From an uncultured Actinomycetes bacterium (lineage in GTDB: Bacteria; Actinomycetota; Actinomycetes; Nanopelagicales; Nanopelagicaceae): a stretch of 50,659 nucleotides of DNA. The first letter of the stretch is position 1. Each line of letters starts with the position of its first letter. This document shows positions 34,125-42,649 of the stretch, piece by piece. A model generated the notes under the pieces. That model saw nothing but the letters and a program-made list of their open reading frames with translations. It had not been told where the DNA came from and searched no databases. The stretch covers positions 1 through 50,659 of the forward strand of contig CALBFE010000025.1 in the NCBI GenBank assembly GCA_937888825.1, written 5' to 3'. The translations under genes were made by a program, and so were the position numbers.

Positions 34125-34963
34125 CATTATTAGGAGCAGCACAAATCCGCGAACTTGCCGCGGCGTTAGAACTAAAGCCTTCCAAGTCTCTTGGACAAAA
34201 CTTTGTTATTGATTCAAATGTCTGCACAAAGATCGTGCGCATAGCAGCCGTTGGTCCAACTGATATCGCACTTGAAATTGGTCCTGGTCTTGGTTCTTTG
34301 ACGCTAGCTTTGCTTGAAAGCGCGGCATCGGTTGTGGCTGTTGAAATTGATTCGCGTTTAGCTGACCAACTTCCGATAACAGTTGCTAATCACTTTGAAC
34401 ATCCAGAAAATCTCACAGTTCTAAACCAAGACGCACTCACTATTCAAAGCTTGCCCGTTGATCCAACGGTGTTAGTAGCAAATTTGCCATATAACGTTTC
34501 AGTGCCTGTGTTGCTGCATTTACTTGAGAAATTTACTTCTCTTCGCACAGGAGTTGTTATGGTTCAAGCCGAAGTAGCTGATCGCTTAGCGGCAAAGCCT
34601 GGAACTAAGGATTATGGAATTCCTTCAGTTAAAGCTGCGTGGTGGGCAGAAGTTAAAGGTGCGGGATCTGTCTCGCGTTCAGTATTTTGGCCAGCACCTA
34701 ACGTTGATTCAAAATTAGTTTCATTTACTCGTAGGCAAACTCCGGGGGATGAAGAACTACGTCGTAAAGTTTTCACCATTATTGATGCAGCCTTTGCTCA
34801 GCGTAGAAAGATGCTGCGCTCAGCTCTCTCTACCCTCTATGGCTCTTCTTCTGCTGCAGAGCAGATTCTTAAGCGCGCAGATATTGACCCCACTCTTCGC
34901 GGTGAAGCTTTAGAGATCTCTTCTTTTTGTGCCATCGCAGCCGTTGCACCTGACATTTTCTAG
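34121..34963 (+). CDS. rsmA: 16S rRNA (adenine1518/1519-N6)-dimethyltransferase
   Basis: A 280-residue KsgA/RsmA methyltransferase dimethylating two adenines in helix 45. Key motifs: KSLGQNFVIDSNV, the SAM-binding ALEIGPGLGSLT, and the catalytic NLPYNVSVPVLLHLL. The C-terminal helical domain includes FAQRRKMLRSAL. In mycobacteria rpfB lies between tatD and this gene; here the two overlap directly, so no rpfB is present at this locus. Confidence 0.96.
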   Translation: MTLLGAAQIRELAAALELKPSKSLGQNFVIDSNVCTKIVRIAAVGPTDIALEIGPGLGSLTLALLESAASVVAVEIDSRLADQLPITVANHFEHPENLTVLNQDALTIQSLPVDPTVLVANLPYNVSVPVLLHLLEKFTSLRTGVVMVQAEVADRLAAKPGTKDYGIPSVKAAWWAEVKGAGSVSRSVFWPAPNVDSKLVSFTRRQTPGDEELRRKVFTIIDAAFAQRRKMLRSALSTLYGSSSAAEQILKRADIDPTLRGEALEISSFCAIAAVAPDIF

Positions 34964-34984
34964 CCAACACATTAAGGTCAATTC

Positions 34985-35899
34985 ATGCCAATAAAAAACG
35001 TGACGGTTCGGGTGCCAGCAAAGGTCAACCTGCAACTATCAGTTGGCCCACGTGAAGACGATGGTTTTCATGACCTTGTCTCAGTTTTTCAAGCAATATC
35101 TATTTTTGATGAAGTAACACTCTCCTTAGGGCAACCAAAGTCTGGAGTGAGCGTTTCCATTACTGGCGAACAAACCCATGGCGTGCCAGCAGGTGCTAAT
35201 AACTTAGCTGCCCAAGCTGTGGCACTGATGGCAGAAGAGTATGACATTGAAATTGATGTACATATTGAAATTAAGAAATCCATTCCAGTTGCTGGGGGAA
35301 TGGCTGGTGGTAGCGCAGATGCTGCAGCCACAATCGTTGCAATCGATTACTTGTACTCACTAGGCATGAGCCGTGAAGAGATGGCAGATATTGCAGCCAA
35401 ACTCGGTAGTGATGTTCCCTTTATGTTAAATGGTGGAACAGCAATAGGCACTGGTCATGGGGATCAGTTAACTTCTGCGCTATCACGCGGTACTTATCAC
35501 TGGGTTCTTGCACTTTCTACGCATGGTTTATCAACACCTGCTGTGTATGCAGAGTGTGATCGCTTGCGAACTGGACTTGAAATTGTGGAACCACAAACTA
35601 ATGAAGCACTCATGCAGGCATTACTTGCAGCTGATGCAGAATCAGTGGGTGCGCACTTGATAAATGATTTACAACCAGCGGCATGTTCTTTGCGTCCAGC
35701 ACTTCGTCTTGTTCTAGATGTTGGCCAGGAGTATGGAGCGTTAGGGGCGTTAGTCTCAGGATCAGGGCCAACCGTTGCTTTTCTCGTTGCTGATGAGGAA
35801 GCTGGACTTGATTTAACGGTGGCATTGACCTCAAGCGGAGTAGTGGGCAGCGTCGTTCGCGCATATGGCCCAGTGGCTGGGGCAAAAGTAATCTCATAA
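34985..35899 (+). CDS. ispE: 4-diphosphocytidyl-2-C-methyl-D-erythritol kinase
   Basis: A 304-residue GHMP kinase of the MEP isoprenoid pathway. N-terminal VRVPAKVNLQLSVGPREDDGFHDLVSVFQAI is the substrate region, the ATP loop is PVAGGMAGGSADAAAT, the catalytic aspartate is in LGSDVPFMLNGGTA, and the third motif is GALVSGSGPTVAFL. The ATG has AAGGT about 8 bases upstream. It follows rsmA by 21 bases and precedes the tRNA-Gln gene. Confidence 0.95.
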   Translation: MPIKNVTVRVPAKVNLQLSVGPREDDGFHDLVSVFQAISIFDEVTLSLGQPKSGVSVSITGEQTHGVPAGANNLAAQAVALMAEEYDIEIDVHIEIKKSIPVAGGMAGGSADAAATIVAIDYLYSLGMSREEMADIAAKLGSDVPFMLNGGTAIGTGHGDQLTSALSRGTYHWVLALSTHGLSTPAVYAECDRLRTGLEIVEPQTNEALMQALLAADAESVGAHLINDLQPAACSLRPALRLVLDVGQEYGALGALVSGSGPTVAFLVADEEAGLDLTVALTSSGVVGSVVRAYGPVAGAKVIS

Positions 35900-35951
35900 A
35901 GAAGGTGCAATGTGGTCACAACCATGCCCATTTATGAGGGAGAATACGTGT

Positions 35952-36026
35952 TCCGCCATTGTGTAGTGGCTAGCACATGGGCCTTTGAAGCCCAGGGTCC
36001 AGGATCGATACCTGGTGGCGGAGCCA
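35952..36026 (+). tRNA. tRNA-Gln (anticodon TTG), CCA encoded
   Basis: Acceptor TCCGCCA pairs with TGGCGGA, discriminator G, CCA at 36024-36026. The D-arm is GTG/CAC, the anticodon stem TGGGC/GCCCA surrounds loop CTTTGAA (anticodon TTG), the T stem is CCAGG/CCTGG with loop ATCGATA, so position 54 is A instead of T. Its 3' end is 16 bases before the glmU start, so both probably share a transcript. Confidence 0.95.
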
Positions 36027-36042
36027 CCGATAGGATTCACTC

Positions 36043-37461
36043 GTGACCGTAGAAACCGTGATCGTTCTCGCAGCTGGCGAAGGCACACGGATGAAATCGG
36101 CAAAAGCCAAAGTTCTCCATAGCGTTGCAGGGCGTTCGTTACTTGGACATGTCTTACATGCAGTTAATCACCTTGAAGCTAAGCAGGTTCGAATTATCGT
36201 GGGCTCTGGCCGTGAATTAGTTGAAGAACACATCTCATTGATTGCACCAAAAGCCTCAACTGTTTTTCAAGAACACCGTGGTGGAACAGGACATGCTGCG
36301 CAGTTGGCGCTCGCAGGTTTATCACCTAAAGGCACAGTTTTAGTTCTAGCTGGTGACACACCCATGCTCACCGGAGAATCACTGGCAGCCTTTATCGATG
36401 CTCATAATGCTGGAAAGTTTGCAGCATCAGTTCTCACCGCTGAGCACCCAGACCCAACAGGTTATGGCCGAATTATTCGAGATGATGCTGGTGAGCTTTT
36501 AAAGATTGTTGAAGAAAAAGATGCCACAGAAGATCAACGAATTATCTTTGAAATCAACTCTGGCGTGTATGCATTTGATGGAGCGGCGCTGGCAGCATCT
36601 ATCGGCAAGATTAATAACTCCAACGCCCAAGGCGAGCTGTATTTAACTGATGTCATCGGTATTTTGAAAAGTGAAGGTGCATCAGTTGCAGCGATCATGA
36701 TTGATGATTTCACTGAAATTCTCGGTGTCAATGACCGAGTGCAATTAGCTGAGTCTGCAGCGCTACTGCGCGATCGCATCAATGATGAGTGGATGCGCGC
36801 CGGTGTAACAATTATCGATCCGACAACAACCTGGATTGATGCAACTGCCACAATCTCATCAGATGTGACTATTCATCCGGGTAGTGGGATTTATGGAACT
36901 ACGACCATTGCACAAGGTGCATCTATTGGTCCTCGCACAACCCTTACCAACTGCCAAGTAAAAGAAGGCGCATCAGTTCTTGAATCAATCGCAATAGATA
37001 CTGTGATTGGCCAAGGATCAACCGTTGGACCATTTACATACTTGCGCGCTGGAACTGTCCTTGGTGATGCAACTAAGGCTGGAGCATTCGTTGAAATGAA
37101 GAATGCCACAGTGGGAACTGGCTCAAAAGTTCCCCACCTTTCCTATGTTGGCGATGCCACTATTGGGCAAGGCAGCAATATCGGGGCTGCAACAATCTTT
37201 GTTAACTATGACGGGGTAGAAAAGCACCACACCACTATCGGAGATCATGTCCGAATCGGTAGCGACACAATGTTGGTTGCACCAGTAACCGTGGGAGATG
37301 GGGCATACACCGCCGCTGGATCTGTAATAACTGAAGATGTTCCTGCAGGAGCGATTGGCGTTGGCAGAGCCAAGCAAAGAAATGTATTAGGTTGGGTCAT
37401 GCGCAAGCGCGCTGGATCCAAGTCAGCACAAGCCGCCGAAGCTAAAGAGAAGAAGGGCTAA
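36043..37461 (+). CDS. glmU: Bifunctional N-acetylglucosamine-1-phosphate uridyltransferase/glucosamine-1-phosphate acetyltransferase
   Basis: A 472-residue enzyme making UDP-GlcNAc for peptidoglycan. The N-terminal pyrophosphorylase domain has LAAGEGTRMKSAKAKVLH, EHRGGTGHAAQLA and LAGDTPMLT. The C-terminal left-handed beta-helix shows hexapeptide repeats and FVEMKNATVG, HLSYVGDATIG and NYDGVEKHHTTIGD, which carry the acetyltransferase catalytic and CoA residues. A short lysine-rich tail ends the protein. It starts at GTG, 16 bases after tRNA-Gln. Confidence 0.97.
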   Translation: MTVETVIVLAAGEGTRMKSAKAKVLHSVAGRSLLGHVLHAVNHLEAKQVRIIVGSGRELVEEHISLIAPKASTVFQEHRGGTGHAAQLALAGLSPKGTVLVLAGDTPMLTGESLAAFIDAHNAGKFAASVLTAEHPDPTGYGRIIRDDAGELLKIVEEKDATEDQRIIFEINSGVYAFDGAALAASIGKINNSNAQGELYLTDVIGILKSEGASVAAIMIDDFTEILGVNDRVQLAESAALLRDRINDEWMRAGVTIIDPTTTWIDATATISSDVTIHPGSGIYGTTTIAQGASIGPRTTLTNCQVKEGASVLESIAIDTVIGQGSTVGPFTYLRAGTVLGDATKAGAFVEMKNATVGTGSKVPHLSYVGDATIGQGSNIGAATIFVNYDGVEKHHTTIGDHVRIGSDTMLVAPVTVGDGAYTAAGSVITEDVPAGAIGVGRAKQRNVLGWVMRKRAGSKSAQAAEAKEKKG

Positions 37462-37464
37462 TAA

Positions 37465-38445
37465 ATGAGCGAGATCCGTTTATCTTCTGAAAAGAGATTA
37501 CGTCTTTTTGCAGGCCGCGGATTTCCTGAATTAGCAGATGAAGTTGCAGCAGAGCTTGGTATTCCGCTCACTCCAACATCTGCATATGACTTTGCAAATG
37601 GCGAAATCTTCGTTCGCTTCGAAGAATCAGTTCGTGGTTGCGATGCTTTCGTTATTCAAAGCCACACAACTCCAGTTAATAAGCAGATCATGGAACAACT
37701 CATCATGGTCGATGCATTAAAGCGCGCATCTGCAAAGCGCATCACAGTTGTTGCACCTTTTTATGGTTATGCACGTCAAGATAAAAAGAGCCGAGGACGC
37801 GAACCAATCACAGCTCGCTTAATGGCAGATCTTTTCAAAACAGCCGGTGCTGATCGATTAATGTGCGTTGATTTACACACATCACAAATTCAAGGTTTCT
37901 TTGATGGTCCTGTGGATCATCTCTTCGCACTTCCAATGTTGGCTAACTATGTTGGCAGCAAAGTAGATCGCACACGCTTAACAATCGTCTCTCCAGACTC
38001 AGGGCGAGTACGTGTTGCAGAGCGTTGGTCAGACTTACTCGGTGGTTGCCCAATTGCGTTTATTCACAAAACCCGTGATCCACGTGTGCCAAATGAATCA
38101 ACAACAGGACGCGTAGTGGGTGATGTGCAGGGTCAAACCTGTGTAGTTATCGATGACATGATCGACACAGCAGGCACAATCACTAAGGCCGTTGACTCTC
38201 TCTTTGAGGCAGGTGCTGAAGATGTCATTATCGCTGCAACACACGCTGTGCTTTCAGGTCCAGCAGTTGAGCGCTTGAAGTCTTCCAGAGCCTCAGAAGT
38301 TGTTGTTACAAATACTCTGCCAATCTCTGAAGATCAAAAATTTGATGGACTCACAGTCCTATCGATTGCTCCACTTCTCGGCCGCGCCATCCGCGAGGTA
38401 TTTGAAGATGGATCGGTCACCTCCCTCTTTGACGGTCATTCCTAA
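37465..38445 (+). CDS. prs: Ribose-phosphate pyrophosphokinase
   Basis: A 326-residue PRPP synthetase forming phosphoribosyl pyrophosphate from ribose 5-phosphate and ATP. Visible motifs: FANGEIFVRFEESVRG, YGYARQDKKSRGREPITARL (flexible loop), the metal site DLHTSQIQGFFDGPVDHL, and the PRPP loop VVIDDMIDTAGTI. It follows glmU by 3 bases, an order conserved in Actinobacteria. The 162-base gap after it holds the rplY leader. Confidence 0.97.
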   Translation: MSEIRLSSEKRLRLFAGRGFPELADEVAAELGIPLTPTSAYDFANGEIFVRFEESVRGCDAFVIQSHTTPVNKQIMEQLIMVDALKRASAKRITVVAPFYGYARQDKKSRGREPITARLMADLFKTAGADRLMCVDLHTSQIQGFFDGPVDHLFALPMLANYVGSKVDRTRLTIVSPDSGRVRVAERWSDLLGGCPIAFIHKTRDPRVPNESTTGRVVGDVQGQTCVVIDDMIDTAGTITKAVDSLFEAGAEDVIIAATHAVLSGPAVERLKSSRASEVVVTNTLPISEDQKFDGLTVLSIAPLLGRAIREVFEDGSVTSLFDGHS

Positions 38446-38607
38446 GCGGGGATTTGCTTCAAAGCGCCCCTCGAAGATATTGTTGGCATTGTTCCGGCGA
38501 GGGTAAGAATTTACTTCCGTAATCGACGGCTTAAGGACTTAACTCCTCATCGGAACTTTGTGCAGAGACCGAAGTTACGAAATCTAAATATTTAGAGGAG
38601 ATTTAAA

Positions 38608-39228
38608 ATGGCAGAAATTAGCATCAACGGCGTTCTTCGTACCGAATTTGGTAAGGGCGCATCACGTCGTGCACGTCGCGATGGTTTGGTTCCTGCCGTC
38701 ATCTACGGTCACGGTGAAAAGCCACAACACATCACACTTCCAGCACGCGAACTTGGCGTTGCTCTGAAGCAGTCAAACGTATTGCTAGACATCTCTATTG
38801 ATGGCAAGACAGAGCTCACACTTCCAAAGGCAATTGTTCGCCACCCACTCAAGCAGATCCTTGAGCACATCGATTTAGTTCTAGTTCGTCGCGGTGAGAA
38901 GGTTGTTGTTGCAGTTCCTGTTCACGCAATTGGTGAGCACAGCCGCGATGGAATCCTTGAGCACGTTCACAACTCAATTGAAGTTCGCGTTGAGGCAACT
39001 GCAATTCCTAGCTTCCTAGAAGTTGATATTGATGGAATGACCTCTGGTGAGTCACGTTATGCATCAGATGTGAAGCTTCCAGCTGGCGTTGAACTTGAAT
39101 CAGATCCAAAGACAATCGTTGTTCACTTGTCTGAGAAGTCCACAGCAGTTGAAGAGGTAGTTGCTCCAGTAGCAGCAGCAACTGATGCGGCAGCACCTGC
39201 AGAAGATGCAGAAAAGAAGGACGCTTAA
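38608..39228 (+). CDS. rplY: 50S ribosomal protein L25/general stress protein Ctc
   Basis: A 206-residue two-domain L25 (Ctc type) binding 5S rRNA. The N-terminal L25 domain has RTEFGKGASRRARRDGLVPAVIYG, followed by the TL5-like C-terminal domain (HLDIEV-type fold, here EVRVEATAIPSFLEVDIDG) and an acidic alanine-rich tail. A strong AGAGGAG precedes the ATG. The 162-base leader from prs contains no recognisable gene. A weak promoter-like TTGGCA / TAAGAA pair lies at about 38483-38509. Confidence 0.94.
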   Translation: MAEISINGVLRTEFGKGASRRARRDGLVPAVIYGHGEKPQHITLPARELGVALKQSNVLLDISIDGKTELTLPKAIVRHPLKQILEHIDLVLVRRGEKVVVAVPVHAIGEHSRDGILEHVHNSIEVRVEATAIPSFLEVDIDGMTSGESRYASDVKLPAGVELESDPKTIVVHLSEKSTAVEEVVAPVAAATDAAAPAEDAEKKDA

Positions 39229-39232
39229 CCCT

Positions 39233-39238
39233 TACGCT
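39233..39238 (+). promoter_or_regulatory. Leaderless-type -10 element (TACGCT) for pth
   Basis: TACGCT ends 7 bases before the pth ATG, in the 17-base gap after rplY. No ribosome binding site is visible. Confidence 0.5.
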
Positions 39239-39245
39239 TAGCGTT

Positions 39246-39821
39246 ATGACGTGGTTGGTAGTGGGCCTGGGCAATCCAGGCGATAAATACGCTGCCACCC
39301 GTCACAACGTGGGCCAGATGGTGATCGATGAATTAGTTCGACGCCACAACATTAAATTATCTTCACACAAATCCCGCACACACATTGCAGCCTTTAAGTT
39401 AGGTGTTGGTGTTGATGCCCACCCAGTTATTGTTGCTAAATCACATTCATTTATGAATGAGACTGGTGGGCCAATTAAAGCCCTTGCAAATTTTTACTCT
39501 ATTGAGCCACAAAAGATTATTGCCCTACATGATGAACTCGATATCCCCTTTGCAGCTATTCGCACAAAATTAGCTGGGGGAGATAACGGCCATAACGGAC
39601 TTAAATCTATGACTTCTGCTTTTGGCACCGCAGAGTATTACCGCGTGCGTTTAGGTATTGGTCGGCCTATGGGAGAACAAGATCCAGCTGACTTTGTTTT
39701 GAAAGCTTTTTCCAAGGTGGAACAAAAAGATTTGGGTGAATTTATTGTGCGGGGAGCAGATGTGGTTGAGTCTTTGATTAATGAAGGTTTAGAGCGAACA
39801 CAAACTCGTTATAACTCTTAA
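39246..39821 (+). CDS. pth: Peptidyl-tRNA hydrolase
   Basis: A 191-residue enzyme recycling stalled peptidyl-tRNA. GLGNPGDKYAATRHNVGQMV includes the catalytic histidine, and SFMNETGGPI, LHDELDIPFA and GGDNGHNGLKSM carry the other active-site residues. The rplY-pth order is conserved in Actinobacteria. The TAA stop is directly adjacent to the ppc stop on the opposite strand with no intergenic base. Confidence 0.96.
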   Translation: MTWLVVGLGNPGDKYAATRHNVGQMVIDELVRRHNIKLSSHKSRTHIAAFKLGVGVDAHPVIVAKSHSFMNETGGPIKALANFYSIEPQKIIALHDELDIPFAAIRTKLAGGDNGHNGLKSMTSAFGTAEYYRVRLGIGRPMGEQDPADFVLKAFSKVEQKDLGEFIVRGADVVESLINEGLERTQTRYNS

Positions 39822-42539
39822 TCAACCCGTATTTCTAAGTCCTGCAGCAACTCCGTTAATGGTGAGCAATAGAGCTCTGCGCAATAGCGGATCTGCCAAA
39901 TCTCCAGCATCACGCACGCGCTTGAGCAAGTTAATTTGCAGCAAGTGGATTGGTGAAAGATAAGCATCACGGACGTGCAATGTGCGAGCCAAGATCTCTT
40001 GATCTCCTAGTAGTGATTTCTTATTAGTTAGCTTCAGGATTTCAGCCACAGTTAGATCAAACTCAGCCTGGATCTGATCGAGGAAGTGGTGGAGTTCTTT
40101 CGGAACCAGAGTTTGAACGTAGCGACGAGCAAGAGCTAAATCAGTCTTTGCCAAGGTCATTTCAACGTTGCTAATGAAAGTGTGGAAGAAGTGCCATTCA
40201 CTGAGCATCTTTTGTAACACATCAGTTTTGCCAGCCTCGCGTGCCGCCTTTAAACCAGAGCCCACACCAAACCAGCCAGGAACAATCTGTCGTGATTGCG
40301 TCCAGCCAAATACCCATGGAATAGCGCGCAATGAACCAAGGCCACTGCTTGCATCAGGACGACGCGACGGACGTGAACCTAAGAAGAGATTTCCTAACTG
40401 TTCTACAGGAGTGGATGCATAGAAATAAGCAGGTAGATCTGGGTGATCAACAAGTGCGCGGTAAGCGGTAAATGAGCGATCGCTAATTAACTGCATGCAT
40501 TCACTCCAGCTATTTAAATCTGCAACTGATTGACGTGGGCCGCGATTGAGCACCGTTGCCTCTAGAGATGCGGCCAGAGTTAACTCAATGTTTTCACGGG
40601 CAAGGGAAGCTAGTGCGTACTTATCGCTGATTACTTCGCCCTGTTCAGTCATTTTAATCTGACCATCAACAGAGCCCCATGGAAGTGCAACTAAGGCTTC
40701 ATATGTTGGCCCGCCACCGCGACCAACAGAACCACCGCGACCATGGAATAAACGTAGCTTCACGCCATGCTTCATTGCGATGTCGCGCAAAGAACGTTGT
40801 GCTCGATGGATTTCCCACTGGCTTGTTGCAATTCCCGCATCCTTATTTGAATCTGAATAACCCAGCATTACTTCTTGAACATCACCGCGAAGTGCTACAA
40901 GTGCACGGTAGGCAGGATTGCTCAAAAGCTTTTCAAGAATTTCACCTGAAGCACGAAGTTCTGCGACGGTTTCTAGCAATGGTGCAAAACCAATGCGTGC
41001 TTTCTTATTCTTCAAATTCACTAATCCTGCTTGCTGAGCAAGGACAACAGCTGCAATTAAGTCATCGGCACCTTTTGTCATTGAAACGATATAAGTTTCA
41101 ATTGCCTGTGAGCCAAAGCGATCAATGAGATCTGCGATAGCAAAGAATGTATCTAGCGTCTTTTGTGCTCTGGCATCCAAGCCTTTTACATCTAAGTTCG
41201 TATCTGCAGCCAAAAGAGCGGTGAGAATCTCGAACTTTTCTTCATGCGTTTTTTCACTATAGCCAACCCCAGTTACTTGGGCCAAAAGGTGATGATGAGC
41301 ATCGGAGTGCTCACGAACATCCATAGTTGCGTGGGTAATTCCAAAGGCTGCAACTGTGCGGATTGTGCGCTCAAGTAGGCCTGTAGCAATTAACTCACCT
41401 TTATGTGCAAAGAGAGAATCACGCATCAACATTAAATCTTTAAGTAGTTCATCAGTATCTGCATAGTCGCGATGCGGAACATGAGCAGTGCCCTTTGCAT
41501 GGCGATCTCGAGTTAGTGCAAGACGGTGCACAATTGCTGTGGCTTTTAAGCGATAAGGCTCTTGGGCATTAAGGCGCAAGAAACGCGGTTCAAACTCAGT
41601 GATGTGCGCTAAATCTTGTTCCACTGATGCAGTGAGCTCTGGGGTGGCACCAATAATGCGAGTTGAGATAGAAAGCACTTGGCGCAGTGAATTCATGGCA
41701 TCGATTGTTACGCGAATTGCGTGAGCAACTTGTAGGACCATCGCATCAGTAGTTACTTGCGCAGTCACATTTGGATTACCGTCACGGTCTCCACCAATCC
41801 AGCTACCAAAAGATAATGGACGGGCTGTAACTGGAACCACAACATCAATACGATTCATTTCGCGCGCAAAGTCGTTGAGAACCTCAGGAACAGTTTGGCG
41901 GAATAAATCATCCAGGTAGTAAAGAGCGTTCATTGCTTCATCAAGTGGCTCAGGTTGGCCAACACGAAGTTCATCTGTCTGCCAGAGTAAATCAATAGTT
42001 TCAGCTAAGCGATCTGCTTGAGAAGGATTACGTGAATCCTCTAATAAGTCTGCAACCTGTCCCAACTTACTGAGCACTGAACGACGAGCTGCTTCAGTTG
42101 GGTGGGCAGTAAATACTGGGCGTACTGACATCTCTTTAATCCATGTAGAAATCTCTTCAACACTTAATTCATGTCCAGGTGTTTGAGCTTTTAGCGCCGT
42201 TTCAATTTTATCTACGGCACGTGCCAACCATGATCTGCCATCGGCGCGAGCATCGGCTAATACCCGAGCACGGTGGACTTGTTCTGCCACGTTTGCCAAA
42301 TTGAAGTAGGTGCTAAAAGCACGCACCAACTGCACTGAATCTTCAACAGATAAAGATGCGAGTAATTCAACACTTTCATCTTCACCAACAGATTTACGAA
42401 CCTTTTCAACAAGAGCTAAAAGTTCTGGCCCTTCTTGTCGCACCAGTGTCTGACCCAGTAAATCTCCGAGTTTGCGGACATCACTGCGCAAATCAGCATC
42501 ATCTGCTGCTATTGCACCGCCAAATCCCCTGGTTTCCAT
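39822..42539 (-). CDS. ppc: Phosphoenolpyruvate carboxylase
   Basis: A 905-residue bacterial-type PEPC carboxylating PEP to oxaloacetate, the anaplerotic step supplying the TCA cycle and citrate synthase. Catalytic segments: FTAHPTEAARRSVL, GYSDSNKDAG, LRLFHGRGGSVGRGGGPTYEAL and the C-terminal GVAAGLRNTG. Full length for the family. It diverges from mfd across 110 bases; its ATG has weak upstream signals. It shares a zero-gap stop with pth. Confidence 0.97.
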   Translation of the reverse strand: METRGFGGAIAADDADLRSDVRKLGDLLGQTLVRQEGPELLALVEKVRKSVGEDESVELLASLSVEDSVQLVRAFSTYFNLANVAEQVHRARVLADARADGRSWLARAVDKIETALKAQTPGHELSVEEISTWIKEMSVRPVFTAHPTEAARRSVLSKLGQVADLLEDSRNPSQADRLAETIDLLWQTDELRVGQPEPLDEAMNALYYLDDLFRQTVPEVLNDFAREMNRIDVVVPVTARPLSFGSWIGGDRDGNPNVTAQVTTDAMVLQVAHAIRVTIDAMNSLRQVLSISTRIIGATPELTASVEQDLAHITEFEPRFLRLNAQEPYRLKATAIVHRLALTRDRHAKGTAHVPHRDYADTDELLKDLMLMRDSLFAHKGELIATGLLERTIRTVAAFGITHATMDVREHSDAHHHLLAQVTGVGYSEKTHEEKFEILTALLAADTNLDVKGLDARAQKTLDTFFAIADLIDRFGSQAIETYIVSMTKGADDLIAAVVLAQQAGLVNLKNKKARIGFAPLLETVAELRASGEILEKLLSNPAYRALVALRGDVQEVMLGYSDSNKDAGIATSQWEIHRAQRSLRDIAMKHGVKLRLFHGRGGSVGRGGGPTYEALVALPWGSVDGQIKMTEQGEVISDKYALASLARENIELTLAASLEATVLNRGPRQSVADLNSWSECMQLISDRSFTAYRALVDHPDLPAYFYASTPVEQLGNLFLGSRPSRRPDASSGLGSLRAIPWVFGWTQSRQIVPGWFGVGSGLKAAREAGKTDVLQKMLSEWHFFHTFISNVEMTLAKTDLALARRYVQTLVPKELHHFLDQIQAEFDLTVAEILKLTNKKSLLGDQEILARTLHVRDAYLSPIHLLQINLLKRVRDAGDLADPLLRRALLLTINGVAAGLRNTG

Positions 42540-42580
42540 TGGGTAATCCTCTCAGGTCGCCGTAGGTGGTGCGAACAAAT

Positions 42581-42621
42581 TACAATGAATCCATTAGCCC
42601 CCTCCCTTTTGGGAACGGGGC
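42581..42621 (+). promoter_or_regulatory. Probable mfd promoter -10 (TACAAT) and leader hairpin
   Basis: TACAAT at 42581-42586 is a near-consensus -10, with no convincing -35. A hairpin follows at 42597-42621: GCCCC pairs with GGGGC, and the inner CCC pairs with GGG around a TTTT loop. It lies inside the expected 5' leader of mfd and lacks a T tract. Confidence 0.45.
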
Positions 42622-42649
42622 CTAAGGGCGTTTATAGGAAGGTGTACTT

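Noticed and set aside
35497-35931. Minus-strand open frame (144 codons) opposite ispE
   Set aside because: Covers the GHMP motifs of ispE on the other strand and resembles the usual antisense shadow of a biased codon pattern.
38446-38607. 162-base gap before rplY considered as a riboswitch or ribosomal-protein leader
   Set aside because: I could not fold a conserved known leader, and no extended complementary arms were found by eye. Only a weak promoter-like pair was seen.
40679-41128. Plus-strand open frame (149 codons) inside ppc
   Set aside because: Antisense to conserved PEPC catalytic motifs, product rich in His/Leu/Gln as expected from a shadow frame.
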